Positions 33,390-42,423 of a DNA stretch of 45,249 bases are shown here, one piece after another; within the stretch, counting starts at the first letter, position 1, and the number at the start of each line of letters is the position of its first letter. The stretch is from positions 1 to 45,249 of the forward strand of contig JAGALB010000041.1 of the NCBI GenBank assembly GCA_017625405.1, read 5' to 3'. Both the position numbers and the translations under genes were made by a program. The notes beneath the pieces are model-generated. The model saw only the letters and a program-made list of their open reading frames with translations, was not told the DNA's origin and made no database searches. This stretch comes from Ruminiclostridium sp. (GTDB taxonomy: Bacteria > Bacillota > Clostridia > Oscillospirales > Ruminococcaceae).

Positions 33390-35918
33390 ATGACTAACCT
33401 TTCAGAAATACTGAAAAAGTATAATTGCATACCGGTCTGTATTGACACAAAAGGCGGTTTTATCCTTAATGTAAAAGGCAATTACGACGAGGAAGAGCTT
33501 CAGCGTTCTTTCCTTTTTTCCGATTTTGTCTATACCAATGATATACCTTCGCTCATGAACTGCTTTAACGACTTTGCAACGGGAAGTAAAAAGCGTCTTA
33601 ACACGCACTTCCGTATGGAGTTTGAAAAGGAGCTTCACTGGGCTTATTTGTGTTGTGAAAAAACTGACGGCAACATGGTTTACGATGGCGTTCTTCTTGA
33701 TGTTTTTGAGTATATGGAGTGCATTCAGTATGATAATGTTGTCAATGATTATGAACGCAGACAGAGCAAGAAAATTTCTGAACTGAATAAAAACGCCGCA
33801 TCACTCGAAGAGATTTATGGCGTTGACTATCTTGTAAAGCTTCAGCAACCGTTTTTAAAGTGCGGTATAGAATCTGCAATTTTTGATGATAATGGCAGAA
33901 TTATAGCGTCTGTTTCGCCTGATAACGCTGATTTTTCTCCCGAAAAATTCAAATATTTCAAATCGGAATTTATCAGATTCAATTATAAGAACAACGGCGT
34001 ATGGTGTATCGGAACTGATGATGAAGAGTCTTTCAACAGGTTTGTTCCATTTCTGGGGCTGATGTGTGAAAGTCTTTCGAAAATGACGGATTCATTCATT
34101 TTGCTATACAATGAAAAACAGAATTCAAAATCTATAAACCGACAGCTCGGCACAAATGTAGAACAGCAGATGCTTCTTAACGGAATTCACTCTATCATTA
34201 TGGAAGAGCACCAGGCTGAAAATGCACTGAGTCGAGTGCTTGAAACCGTCGGAAATTATCTTCATCTTGACAGAATTTCTATTTATTGCAAAAATCCTGA
34301 TGATAAAACACCTTACATAGTTTCTGAGTGGAAGGATAAAAAATATACACTATCATTACCTGATACTTATGTCAGGGAAAACTATGACAGTATCGGTGAA
34401 ATTCTTTCAGGCACAGAGAACTATTTTTCCAGAGGAAGCGAAGAGCAGCTTAAAGCGCTTTCGCTTGGTGTTTTTGCGGTTTCTGTAATTTATGGTTATA
34501 ATGATGAGAAGGCATTTTTATTCTACGAGTCATACGAAAAAGATAAAAAATGGAGCTACGAGGAAAAACGAATAATAAGAAGTATTTCTCAGTCTATTTC
34601 CAATATAATGCATAGATGTGAAATGGATCGCAAAATTCAGGAAAAGAACGAACAGCTTTCCCATCTGGCTTTCTATGATAACAATCTTTGTATAAAGAAC
34701 AGGGCAAAACTGGATATTGATATGAAAAATATCCTTGATAACAGCGGATATGGCGTTGTTATGGCAGTGCATATTGTCAACACTCGTTCTCTTAATGAGG
34801 TTTTCGGACAGGGTTATACCGACCGTCTTTTAAGGCTTGTTGTGAGTTATCTTGGAAACGAGGATGTCGGTGGGGAATTTGTATACAGATACTCGGGAAG
34901 CATTATGCTTATAGTGCTTAATGATTGTAAGCCCGACTATGCGCAGGAGATTGCCCGCAGGATTCTTGACAGATTTGAACAGCCGTTTGTTATTGATAAT
35001 GTAGAGCAGTATGCAGAAGCTGCAATTGGTGTTGCTGTCTTTGATGAATCGGTAAAGGAATGTGAGGATCTCTACCGTGCTGTTACACTTTCTTTATACA
35101 GAGCGAATGAGTATGGCAGGAATTCCTATGCGTTCTTTAATCATGAGTTCAGACGATCATCGGGTGATGTATATAACCTCGAACAGGAGCTAAGACGCTG
35201 CATTGCTGATGGAATGCGTAATTTTGAGCTTACATATCAGCCTGTTTTTGCAAAAGATAATACGATTCATCATTATGAAGCATTACTGCGCTGGAAAAGC
35301 GATAATACAGGTTTTGTTTCTCCGCGTGTATTTATGCGGTTGATGGAGAAAGTCGGTCTTGACACGGCAATTGATTTCTGGGTTATTCCTAAGGCGTGCA
35401 AGTTCTGTAAAAGAATGCAGGAAAAGTTTGGTGATGATATCCGTGTCAGTGTGAATCTCACAGTTCACGATTTGCAGGGCGGTTCCGTTTCCACAGTTGT
35501 CGCCAATGCTCTTTCCGAGGCAGGTTTAGCACCGTCTTCGTTCATTGTGGAAATACCAGAAAGTGCCCATTTACTGGCTTACAATGAGGCTTCTTCAACT
35601 CTCGGAAAACTGAAGAGACTGGGAATTCTTATATGTATCGATAGCTTCGGAAATGAATATCTTCCTCTCAATACGCTGAAATTCTCGTATGTTGACCTTA
35701 TAAAGGTGAGCAGCAGCTTTATTACCAATTCAGGTGATAAATTTGATGAGGAGCTTGTCAAAACAACGATTTACCTTGCAGGTAGCAGAAACATTGAAAT
35801 AATTGTAAAGAATATCGAACATAAAGCACAGCTTGAAGCCGCTTACTCTTATAATCTGAATATTCTTCAGGGCGGTTTTCTCAGTCTTCCTGAGAGTGCG
35901 GATAAGTATCTTGGTTAA
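33390..35918 (+). CDS. PAS/GAF sensor with degenerate GGDEF and EAL domains
   Basis: 842 residues, no membrane segment. Residues about 1-120 look like a PAS-type domain; about 145-240 resemble a PocR-like ligand-binding domain; about 265-410 a GAF domain. Then follow a GGDEF-type domain (about 430-575) and an EAL domain (about 590-840). The GGDEF signature is replaced by YRYSGSIMLIV, so cyclase activity is unlikely. The EAL keeps EALLRW, a lysine in DLIKVS, a Glu in KNIEH and a Gln in LQGG, but the DDFGTG loop reads IDSFGNE, losing one metal-binding Asp. It may therefore be a weak phosphodiesterase or a c-di-GMP receptor. The N-terminal domain calls are tentative. Confidence 0.82.
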   Translation: MTNLSEILKKYNCIPVCIDTKGGFILNVKGNYDEEELQRSFLFSDFVYTNDIPSLMNCFNDFATGSKKRLNTHFRMEFEKELHWAYLCCEKTDGNMVYDGVLLDVFEYMECIQYDNVVNDYERRQSKKISELNKNAASLEEIYGVDYLVKLQQPFLKCGIESAIFDDNGRIIASVSPDNADFSPEKFKYFKSEFIRFNYKNNGVWCIGTDDEESFNRFVPFLGLMCESLSKMTDSFILLYNEKQNSKSINRQLGTNVEQQMLLNGIHSIIMEEHQAENALSRVLETVGNYLHLDRISIYCKNPDDKTPYIVSEWKDKKYTLSLPDTYVRENYDSIGEILSGTENYFSRGSEEQLKALSLGVFAVSVIYGYNDEKAFLFYESYEKDKKWSYEEKRIIRSISQSISNIMHRCEMDRKIQEKNEQLSHLAFYDNNLCIKNRAKLDIDMKNILDNSGYGVVMAVHIVNTRSLNEVFGQGYTDRLLRLVVSYLGNEDVGGEFVYRYSGSIMLIVLNDCKPDYAQEIARRILDRFEQPFVIDNVEQYAEAAIGVAVFDESVKECEDLYRAVTLSLYRANEYGRNSYAFFNHEFRRSSGDVYNLEQELRRCIADGMRNFELTYQPVFAKDNTIHHYEALLRWKSDNTGFVSPRVFMRLMEKVGLDTAIDFWVIPKACKFCKRMQEKFGDDIRVSVNLTVHDLQGGSVSTVVANALSEAGLAPSSFIVEIPESAHLLAYNEASSTLGKLKRLGILICIDSFGNEYLPLNTLKFSYVDLIKVSSSFITNSGDKFDEELVKTTIYLAGSRNIEIIVKNIEHKAQLEAAYSYNLNILQGGFLSLPESADKYLG

Positions 35919-35928
35919 CAATCAATAA

Positions 35929-35960
35929 AAAAACACGGTATCATATGATACCGTGTTTTT
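35929..35960. terminator. Bidirectional intrinsic terminator
   Basis: A fully palindromic stem centred on CATATG (35942-35947) with A- and T-tracts on either side, between the converging EAL and oadB genes. Confidence 0.92.
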
Positions 35961-35972
35961 AATATGCAATTA

Positions 35973-37163
35973 TCAGCCAAAGATTGCCAGGAGAACGCCT
36001 GCTGCAACAGCAGAACCGATAACACCTGCAACGTTAGGACCCATAGCATGCATGAGAAGGAAGTTGGAGGGGTTTTCTTCCTGACCAACCTTCTGGGATA
36101 CACGTGCTGCCATAGGAACTGCGGATACACCGGCAGAACCGATAAGAGGGTTGATTGTGCCACCTGAAAGCTTGTTCATGAGCTTACCGAGGAGCAGACC
36201 ACAGGAAGTACCCATACTGAATGCCACAAGACCAAGAACAACAATGAGAATTGTTCTGATGGAAAGGAAGTTTGCAGCGGTAGCTGTCGCACCAACAACC
36301 GTACCGAGCATGATTGTTACAATATTCATAAGTTCGTTGGAAGCTGTCTTTACAAGTCTTTCAACAACACCGCTTTCCTTGAAAAGGTTACCAAGCATAA
36401 GCATACCAACAAGGGGTGCAGAGGAGGGAACGATAAAGGAAACGATAACTGTAACTGCGATAGGGAATACAATCTTTTCTGTCTTGGAAACAGGTCTGAG
36501 CTGTCCCATCTTGATAGAACGTTCCTTTTTGGTTGTAAGAAGCCTCATAATAGGCGGCTGAATTACGGGAACAAGTGCCATATATGAATATGCGGCAACG
36601 GCAATTGAACCGAGAAGTTCAGGAGCCAGTTTTGATGTAAGATAAATAGCAGTAGGACCGTCAGCACCACCGATAATACCGATAGAAGCAGCCTGGGGAA
36701 GTGTAAAGTCAACAATTCCTGTTGCTGTAAGTGCACAAGCGCCGAGGAATGTGAGGAAGATACCGCCCTGAGCAGCAGCACCGAGGAGGAAGCTCTTGGG
36801 GTTAGCAATGAGGGGACCGAAGTCAGTCATACAGCCGATGCCAAGGAAGATAAGAGGCGGGAAAAGCTGAAGCTTGACACCAAGATAAATGATATCAAGA
36901 AGACCGCCGTCGTGGAGTACCTGACCATAATCAACTTCACCTGAAAGGAAGAATTCGGGGTGATACATTTCCGCACCGGGAATATTTGTAAGAGCCATAC
37001 CGAATGCAATAGGGAGCATAAGCATAGGTTCGTACTGTTTTACAATAGCGAGATACATAAGGAAGAATGAGATAAGAAGCATAATGCCTTGCTGCAGTGT
37101 TATATTGCAGAATGCAGATTCTTCCAAAAGCTGTAATAATGTGTCAAGAAATATCTGAAACAT
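35973..37163 (-). CDS. oadB: Sodium-pumping carboxylic-acid decarboxylase, beta subunit
   Basis: 396 residues with about 9-11 membrane segments. The beta subunit of oxaloacetate/methylmalonyl-CoA/glutaconyl-CoA decarboxylases decarboxylates carboxybiotin and couples it to sodium export. Landmarks: LLISFFLMYLAIVKQYEPMLMLPIAFGMALTN (as EPMLMLPIAFGMALTN), IFLGIGCMTDFGPLIANP, SIGIIGGADGPTAIYLT and the C-terminal NFLLMHAMGPNVAGVIGSAV. The gamma gene precedes it by 24 bases. The carboxyltransferase and biotin-carrier genes are not in the window, so the substrate is undetermined. Confidence 0.94.
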   Translation of the reverse strand: MFQIFLDTLLQLLEESAFCNITLQQGIMLLISFFLMYLAIVKQYEPMLMLPIAFGMALTNIPGAEMYHPEFFLSGEVDYGQVLHDGGLLDIIYLGVKLQLFPPLIFLGIGCMTDFGPLIANPKSFLLGAAAQGGIFLTFLGACALTATGIVDFTLPQAASIGIIGGADGPTAIYLTSKLAPELLGSIAVAAYSYMALVPVIQPPIMRLLTTKKERSIKMGQLRPVSKTEKIVFPIAVTVIVSFIVPSSAPLVGMLMLGNLFKESGVVERLVKTASNELMNIVTIMLGTVVGATATAANFLSIRTILIVVLGLVAFSMGTSCGLLLGKLMNKLSGGTINPLIGSAGVSAVPMAARVSQKVGQEENPSNFLLMHAMGPNVAGVIGSAVAAGVLLAIFG

Positions 37164-37187
37164 ATTGTTTTAGTCCTTTCGTTATTT

Positions 37188-37649
37188 TTAGAAGCTGCGT
37201 GTGTTTTCTGCGATGCCAGCTGCACTCCAGCCGGAACGCTGAGACTTTTCACGCTTTTTGATTCCGCAGATTCTGTACTGCTTGCCTTCGGCTTCGCCGT
37301 ATGCGGCAATAGCTGCTGAAATTACTGCGATGATTTCATCATCGTCGCTTTCTTCATAAATTTCAGCTTCGTCAGTCTGTGACTCGGAAACAGCAGGTGC
37401 AACAGCAATGACCAATGCATTTTCTTCAGTTTTTTTCTTTTTTGCATTGCCGACTGCCTGGAAAATTTTACCCATCGCCCAGAGGAAGAAGATTAAGATA
37501 GCGAGAATAAGGAAAACAATAACAACACCCGTAACTACTGTTGACCCGATTAATTCCCAGTTACCTTCAACGAGAATCTCGTCCTTCACAGTTTCAGCGA
37601 CTGCTGCAACATCGGTTGCTTCAGCGGATAACGACATTAAGTTAATCAA
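37188..37649 (-). CDS. oadG: Sodium-pumping decarboxylase, gamma subunit (OadG family)
   Basis: About 153 residues: a short N-terminus, one membrane segment (STVVTGVVIVFLILAILIFFLWAMG in parts: TGVVIVFLILAILIF), a charged region, and the conserved C-terminal AVISAAIAAY and SGWSAAGIAENTRSF typical of clostridial gamma chains. It anchors the catalytic subunit to the beta subunit. The start is uncertain: TTG 37649, 9 bases after AAGGAG, is preferred, while ATG 37637 would be the nearest alternative. The longer open frame to 37730 contains the leader and is not credible as coding. Confidence 0.88.
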   Translation of the reverse strand: MINLMSLSAEATDVAAVAETVKDEILVEGNWELIGSTVVTGVVIVFLILAILIFFLWAMGKIFQAVGNAKKKKTEENALVIAVAPAVSESQTDEAEIYEESDDDEIIAVISAAIAAYGEAEGKQYRICGIKKREKSQRSGWSAAGIAENTRSF

Positions 37650-37680
37650 TGTGTTCAACTCCTTAATTATTACTTTTTGG

Positions 37681-37706
37681 TAAAAAAGCGGTAGTTTTAA
37701 AAACCG
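37681..37706 (-). terminator. Hairpin with U-run in the oadG leader (attenuator-like)
   Basis: GCGGT/ACCGC stem (37688-37706) extended by a few A-T pairs, with TTTTTT following on the minus strand, located between the promoter and the ribosome binding site. It could attenuate the operon, or be a weak terminator of unknown purpose. Confidence 0.45.
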
Positions 37707-37718
37707 CAAATCAAATAT

Positions 37719-37747
37719 ATTATACAACATTTGGTTGGAAATTTCAA
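37719..37747 (-). promoter_or_regulatory. SigA-type promoter of oadG-oadB
   Basis: On the minus strand, -35 TTGAAA (37742-37747), 17 nt, -10 TATAAT (37719-37724). Confidence 0.78.
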
Positions 37748-37802
37748 GTCATTTTTTGAAAAAATTAATCATATTTGTCAAATCTTAGGATATCTCAGAT
37801 AA

Positions 37803-37831
37803 TTGCAAAAAAGTTAAAAATGTGATATAAT
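37803..37831 (+). promoter_or_regulatory. SigA-type promoter of the DUF4317 gene
   Basis: -35 TTGCAA (37803-37808), 17 nt, -10 TATAAT (37826-37831), 31 bases before the ATG, with AGAGGA in between. Confidence 0.78.
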
Positions 37832-37861
37832 CATAAAAAACAGAAAAAAGAGGATTATAAA

Positions 37862-39058
37862 ATGAATAAAAAAGAACTTAATGATCTTAAAAAGAATTTT
37901 TCCGATAAATGTGGCTTTTTCACATTCAATCAGGTACTCAGTGCATTTGTGGATTCGGATAAGAATGTTATCTGCAAGCGTCATAATCTTCTTGGTGTAA
38001 TGCCTTCAGAAGAGCAGGAGCTTATTGTTGAAACATTACGTAAGGGACTCAGCGGTACACTCGGAAAAAATCTTGTGGAGTACAGATTTCCTGACAGCGA
38101 GTATCTTGAGGATGGTGCTCAGAATGTCTTGTATAAATCCTTGAAATCCAAATTTCTGGATGAAGCTGAAAATGATAATTTCCTGAGAAATATTACTGAT
38201 AATATTGAATATACATCTACATTCGTTGTTTTTGCGGCACATTGTACATACACGATGTTCAGGAGAGATAAGAATGATGAACAATCTGAAGAAAACAGTG
38301 ATTACAATTTCATATTAACCGTATTCTGTCCCGTTGAATTGGGAGAAGATATTCTTATTTTTGACGAAATTGATAATAATATCTGTCTTATTCCCAAGAA
38401 AAATCGCAATATAAGCCGTGTTCCAAGTGACGGTTTCCTGTTTCCTGTACTTACAGGTGGCGATCCTGACATTAACTCGGTTATTTGTTACAGTTCAAAG
38501 CCTAAAGAGCCTAATAAATCGATTGTTGAAAAAGTACTGGGATGCGAAACAAGCTTTACTGCAATAGGGGAGAAGGCAGTATTTGGTAAAGTTTTATCAG
38601 ATATTGTTGGTGATGATCTCGACTATACAGTTATAACGCAGGTAAACGAAAAGATTGCAGAGGAAATCAAAGAGCATCGCTTTGATGAGAAACCCACTGC
38701 AATTGATGATATAAAGCTGAAGAACATCCTTACGGATGTTGGCGTTTCTGAAGAGAAGCTTGAGAAAGTTCAGAAGGTATTTAATAATACAACAGGAGGC
38801 AAGCCTCTTACTGCAACAAATCTTGTAAATACAAAAACCGTTATTGCCTTACCGGAAATAACCGTGAATATAAGTAAGGATGCAACTGATAAAGTCAGAA
38901 CATCCCTTGTCGGCGGGCGCAGATGTCTTGTTATAGATATCGACGATCCCAATGTCGTTATAAATGGTCTGCCGACAACAATTGATATTCCTGTTGCAGG
39001 GGAAAAAACTGAGGACATTAAAGAAAAACCGGATAATGAGGATGACTATGAGCTTTAA
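37862..39058 (+). CDS. DUF4317 family protein
   Basis: 398 residues, soluble, of normal DUF4317 length. The family is common in clostridia with no assigned function. It opens MNKKELNDLKKNF and GFFTFNQVLSAFVDSDKNV, then VEYRFPD, FVVFAAHCTYTMF, a central FCPVELGEDILIFD, DGFLFPVLTGG, and the C-terminal VIDIDDPNVVINGL with an acidic tail. There is no signal peptide, no catalytic motif I recognise. It stands alone with its own promoter. Confidence 0.88.
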   Translation: MNKKELNDLKKNFSDKCGFFTFNQVLSAFVDSDKNVICKRHNLLGVMPSEEQELIVETLRKGLSGTLGKNLVEYRFPDSEYLEDGAQNVLYKSLKSKFLDEAENDNFLRNITDNIEYTSTFVVFAAHCTYTMFRRDKNDEQSEENSDYNFILTVFCPVELGEDILIFDEIDNNICLIPKKNRNISRVPSDGFLFPVLTGGDPDINSVICYSSKPKEPNKSIVEKVLGCETSFTAIGEKAVFGKVLSDIVGDDLDYTVITQVNEKIAEEIKEHRFDEKPTAIDDIKLKNILTDVGVSEEKLEKVQKVFNNTTGGKPLTATNLVNTKTVIALPEITVNISKDATDKVRTSLVGGRRCLVIDIDDPNVVINGLPTTIDIPVAGEKTEDIKEKPDNEDDYEL

Positions 39059-39116
39059 TCTGAAACTAATTAGTTTTATCTGATATAATATGTAACAAAA
39101 TAGGTCTGAAAAATCA

Positions 39117-39145
39117 TTGAAAACCGCACCTTATAGCTGTATAAT
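39117..39145 (+). promoter_or_regulatory. SigA-type promoter of the esterase lipoprotein gene
   Basis: -35 TTGAAA (39117-39122), 17 nt, -10 TATAAT (39140-39145), then AAGGAG (39161-39166) and ATG 39174. This promoter lies within the upstream extension of the reading frame, which argues against the earlier start. Confidence 0.85.
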
Positions 39146-39173
39146 GGAAGAAAACGTAATAAGGAGTTTTCAT

Positions 39174-40172
39174 ATGAGCAAAAGCACAAGCAAAATTCTG
39201 CCTGTTCTGGTTGCTGCATTTCTGCTTATTTCAGGATGTAAGAGCAATTCACCTGTAGAAACGCAGATCGTTACCGAAACAACCGCAGAAACTACAACTG
39301 TTACAACTACGACTGTTTTGACTACTACCGAAGAAATGCAGGAGGTGCCATATATGGAGCAATTCAAGGATATAATCGTTGAGCTGCCGCCTGAAGGCTA
39401 CGAAGACCCTATTGGCGGTGTAACATATTCAGAGTTCAGGAAGTATAAATATTATTCATCAACCGCAGAGCGTGATACGAGTGTCAATGTACTTCTGCCT
39501 CCCGATTACTCTGAAGATAAGGAATATCCCGTTCTGTACATCATGCACGGATTTTACGATAATGAGGACTGGATGACAAGATCAGTTGTAAATCTTACCA
39601 CTATATATGGTAACCTCCTGGCAAACGGTGAGGCAGAAGAAATGATAATTGTTCTCCCTTATATATTCTGTGATAAGGATATGCCGTACTGTACAGGAAT
39701 GGATATGGCTAACTGTCTCGCCTATGACAATTTTATAAATGACCTTACTACTGATCTTATGCCGTTTATTGAAAGTGAGTTTTCGGTTGCAAAGGGAAAG
39801 GAAAATACGGCGATAACAGGTTTTTCAATGGGCGGAAGAGAATCGCTTTTTATCGGTTTTAAACGTCCTGACCTGTTTGGTTACATAGGTTCTGCCTGTG
39901 CAGCACCCGGACTTGTGGAAATCCCAGATTCTCCTATGCATCCCGGACAGATGACAGCCGAGGAAATGAAATTCGACGAAAACAGTCCCTGCCTTATTTT
40001 TATCAGCTCTTCAAAGGCGGACGGCGTTGTGGGCTCCAATCCTGACAATTACCGCAGGATTATGGCGGAAAATGAGGTGGAATATCTCAGCCACGTGATG
40101 GCACGAACAGGGCATGATCACACAAGCGTAAAACCGCATCTTTACAATTTCCTTAAAATGCTTTTCAAATAA
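39174..40172 (+). CDS. Secreted esterase lipoprotein (CE1/esterase D-like)
   Basis: 332 residues. Signal peptide and lipobox LLISGC (Cys near residue 22), then a Thr-rich linker of about 30 residues before the alpha/beta-hydrolase domain. Esterase D/CE1-type features are VLLPPDYSEDKEYPVLYIMHGF (as YPVLYIMHGF), the nucleophile elbow GFSMGG with Ser near residue 217, and HDHTSVKPHL with the likely catalytic His. CE1-type enzymes release feruloyl or acetyl groups from hemicellulose; the substrate is inferred from the GH26 neighbour. The start follows AAGGAG; the upstream in-frame ATT/ATG codons lack ribosome sites. Confidence 0.85.
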   Translation: MSKSTSKILPVLVAAFLLISGCKSNSPVETQIVTETTAETTTVTTTTVLTTTEEMQEVPYMEQFKDIIVELPPEGYEDPIGGVTYSEFRKYKYYSSTAERDTSVNVLLPPDYSEDKEYPVLYIMHGFYDNEDWMTRSVVNLTTIYGNLLANGEAEEMIIVLPYIFCDKDMPYCTGMDMANCLAYDNFINDLTTDLMPFIESEFSVAKGKENTAITGFSMGGRESLFIGFKRPDLFGYIGSACAAPGLVEIPDSPMHPGQMTAEEMKFDENSPCLIFISSSKADGVVGSNPDNYRRIMAENEVEYLSHVMARTGHDHTSVKPHLYNFLKMLFK

Positions 40173-40177
40173 TAATG

Positions 40178-40214
40178 ATAATACCGCCTTTGCTTACCGC
40201 AAAGGCGGTATTAT
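40178..40214 (+). terminator. Intrinsic terminator after the esterase gene
   Basis: A 16-bp perfect stem (arm ATAATACCGCCTTTGC, 40178-40193 with 40199-40214) with a 5-base loop, ending in TTATTAT. Confidence 0.88.
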
Positions 40215-40222
40215 TATAAAAA

Positions 40223-40260
40223 GAAAATTGCTGTCTGAAACAGACAGCAGTTTTCTATTT
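40223..40260 (-). terminator. Intrinsic terminator after the GH26 gene
   Basis: A 15-bp stem (arm GAAAATTGCTGTCTG, one G-T pair), 3-base loop, with a pyrimidine-rich tail on each side. It stands back to back with the terminator at 40178. Confidence 0.82.
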
Positions 40261-40275
40261 TATGAGGAAACTTTA

Positions 40276-41334
40276 TTATGAATAAATGTCAGGGAGTTCA
40301 TCGAGAGTAATCGCTTTTTCATCGTTGTAAACATTGTTCAACACCTTTACGCTGTTGCCTGTGATATGTTCTGTGTGCCATATCATAAACCACGACCACA
40401 TTGCGCCATCACGTTCAAATACAGGGATACGGGGTACATTTCCGCATTCGTGGAAGGTAATAGGCTTGCCCGTTTCCATGGCAGAAAGCTTTTCCCACGC
40501 CTTTACATGAGTTGAGTTGTCATAAGTATCCGAGCCGATGATGTCGCAGTATTCGTCACCGGGATACCAACCATTCTTTACTTCTCCGCAGTAACCAAGC
40601 ACCCATATAAGGTTGGTGAGTCCGAATTCGTTTGTATAACGGTCATACATCATCTGCCAAAGCTTAATGAAGTTTTCTCCGCCGCCTTTGCCCCACCAGA
40701 ACCAGCCGCCATCAAATTCGTGGAAAGGACGCCATAACACAGGAACGCCTGCGTCACGCAGCTCCTGCAAAGCCACAGCTGCCTTGTCCCAGCTTTCAAT
40801 CATTTCGTTATATTCGTCCGTTCCTTCAGTAAGCAGTTTCTCAAAATCAGGGGTATCATCCTTTGACTCCTGATAGCCACTGCTTATAACACCTGTATGC
40901 CAGCAAATTGTGACGATTCCGCCCTTTTTGTGCCATTCGATTGAACGTTCAACAACTCCATCGAAATCATTGTTCATAAAATCAAGTCCACGGATAGCAG
41001 GGTACTTACCTGTTTTTTCAAAAATATAGTCCATTTCATAATCAGGCGAGCCCATCCATGTTGATTCCTGCTGACCCGTGATAATTGCAGTGCCGTATAC
41101 GTCATTGATATAATCATAAAGCTTTTTGGTGTTTATATCCGCATCGGGGTTAGAAAGTTTATAGCGACTCTCATAGCTTTCAACTGCAGGCTCAGTTTCA
41201 ACTGTTGTAACAATTTCTGTTGTTTCAGCCTGAGTAGTTGTTGTCGATTCCTTAATGGTTTCAGGTTTGCTGCATGAAGCAACTGATGTGAGCATTATAA
41301 GAAATGCACAAATGAATGATATTGATCTTTTCAT
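40276..41334 (-). CDS. Glycoside hydrolase family 26 beta-mannanase lipoprotein
   Basis: 352 residues. Signal peptide with lipobox SVASC (Cys near residue 21), Thr/Glu-rich linker of about 30 residues, then a GH26 (beta/alpha)8 catalytic domain. The acid/base is Glu near residue 206 in WRPFHEFDGGWFWWG and the nucleophile is Glu near residue 296 in ITFHECG, both hallmark motifs. ITGQQEST near the domain start matches the family too. GH26 enzymes cut beta-1,4-mannan, although some act on other beta-glucans. It is the second gene of an esterase-GH26 operon, 9 bases after the esterase stop. Confidence 0.94.
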   Translation of the reverse strand: MKRSISFICAFLIMLTSVASCSKPETIKESTTTTQAETTEIVTTVETEPAVESYESRYKLSNPDADINTKKLYDYINDVYGTAIITGQQESTWMGSPDYEMDYIFEKTGKYPAIRGLDFMNNDFDGVVERSIEWHKKGGIVTICWHTGVISSGYQESKDDTPDFEKLLTEGTDEYNEMIESWDKAAVALQELRDAGVPVLWRPFHEFDGGWFWWGKGGGENFIKLWQMMYDRYTNEFGLTNLIWVLGYCGEVKNGWYPGDEYCDIIGSDTYDNSTHVKAWEKLSAMETGKPITFHECGNVPRIPVFERDGAMWSWFMIWHTEHITGNSVKVLNNVYNDEKAITLDELPDIYS

Positions 41335-41343
41335 GTTAACTCC

Positions 41344-42399
41344 TTATCCGAACATTTTGGGAAGACCGTTATACATAACGTGCATTACTGTGTTCTTGTC
41401 GTGTCCACCGCCTTCATAAAGGCAGTGATAGAAATTCCCATCTGCGAAATTATCACAGAGAATAAAAGTATCGTCCAGCTTCTTCATTGCTTCAACCTGA
41501 GGCTCAAGATTTGCCTTTGCTATATCGTTACCGCCGCAGCCTGTATAAATGTAGAAATCTTCCGCTGTGTATCCACTGTTCTTTACGGCCTCAGCAAGAT
41601 GCAGTGCCGTTTCGTCCGGGCGGTATCCGCCCGCTGTTCCGCCCAGAGCCCAGCAGTCACCGCTCACAGGCAGATAATATGCAATATAATCAAGTCTGTT
41701 TTCAAAGGTTGCCCAGGTTGTTACAGCCCCCATGGAAAATCCTCCGAAGGCTCTGTGGAGTCTTGATGATTTTATACCTTCTGGTGTAACATCCTCAGCG
41801 TAGGTATGATATTTTGATTCAAACGCAGGAATAAGGTCATTTATAAGCTCATTATGAAAATTAAGGCAGTTCTGTGTGTCATCGGAACGATAATCCGTAT
41901 AATAAGAAACAAAGCACAGAATCATTGGCTCCATTTCTCCGTCAGCGATCATCTGATCAAAAAGATATGCGAACTGGCTTTTTTTACCTTCGCCTTTAAG
42001 AAACCAGTTTGGCGAATCACTTCCGCCGTGCATGAAATACATTACATTATAGCGTGTTTCTGTGTCGTTTTCATCATAACCTGCCGGCAGGTATACCAGT
42101 GCATATTTTTCGTATGTGGTATCACCTCCGCCTAAATTGTCTTTGGTTTCATATGTAAATTTGACAACTGTTCCTCTGTCGATTTCTTTTTCTTCAAGAA
42201 ATGAGCGGTCAAGTTCCTTATATGCATTGTCAGGATATATTCTTTCAGGTAATATCGGGATTTCCTCCTCTGTTGTGGTTATTTCGTTTGCAGTAACAAT
42301 TTCGGTTTGCGTAGTAGTTGCTGTTTTATTTTCATTAACCGCGCACCCGGATAATAATAAAACGATTGTTATTAATGCAGATAAATTTATTTTTTTCAA
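41344..42399 (-). CDS. Second esterase-like lipoprotein (CE1-type)
   Basis: 351 residues. Signal peptide with lipobox LLLSGC (Cys near residue 17), Thr-rich linker, then an alpha/beta-hydrolase domain with YNVMYFMHGG, the nucleophile elbow GGFSMGA (Ser), and GGHDKN near the C-terminus with the likely catalytic His. This is the fold of feruloyl/acetyl esterases and of enterochelin-esterase-type enzymes. The start is TTG 42399, 8 bases after AGGAGG; no in-frame ATG is near, and the ATG at about 42404 is in another frame. First gene of the operon with GH26. Substrate inferred from context. Confidence 0.85.
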   Translation of the reverse strand: MKKINLSALITIVLLLSGCAVNENKTATTTQTEIVTANEITTTEEEIPILPERIYPDNAYKELDRSFLEEKEIDRGTVVKFTYETKDNLGGGDTTYEKYALVYLPAGYDENDTETRYNVMYFMHGGSDSPNWFLKGEGKKSQFAYLFDQMIADGEMEPMILCFVSYYTDYRSDDTQNCLNFHNELINDLIPAFESKYHTYAEDVTPEGIKSSRLHRAFGGFSMGAVTTWATFENRLDYIAYYLPVSGDCWALGGTAGGYRPDETALHLAEAVKNSGYTAEDFYIYTGCGGNDIAKANLEPQVEAMKKLDDTFILCDNFADGNFYHCLYEGGGHDKNTVMHVMYNGLPKMFG

Positions 42400-42423
42400 A
42401 GCATTTACCTCCTTTTTGTACCC

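Noticed and set aside
37650-37730. Upstream extension of oadG to 37730
   Set aside because: It would run through the -10 region, the leader hairpin and the ribosome binding site; the TTG at 37649 or ATG at 37637 is better placed.
39117-39173. Earlier start of the esterase lipoprotein gene
   Set aside because: The region contains the promoter, and the later ATG has AAGGAG and begins a proper signal peptide.
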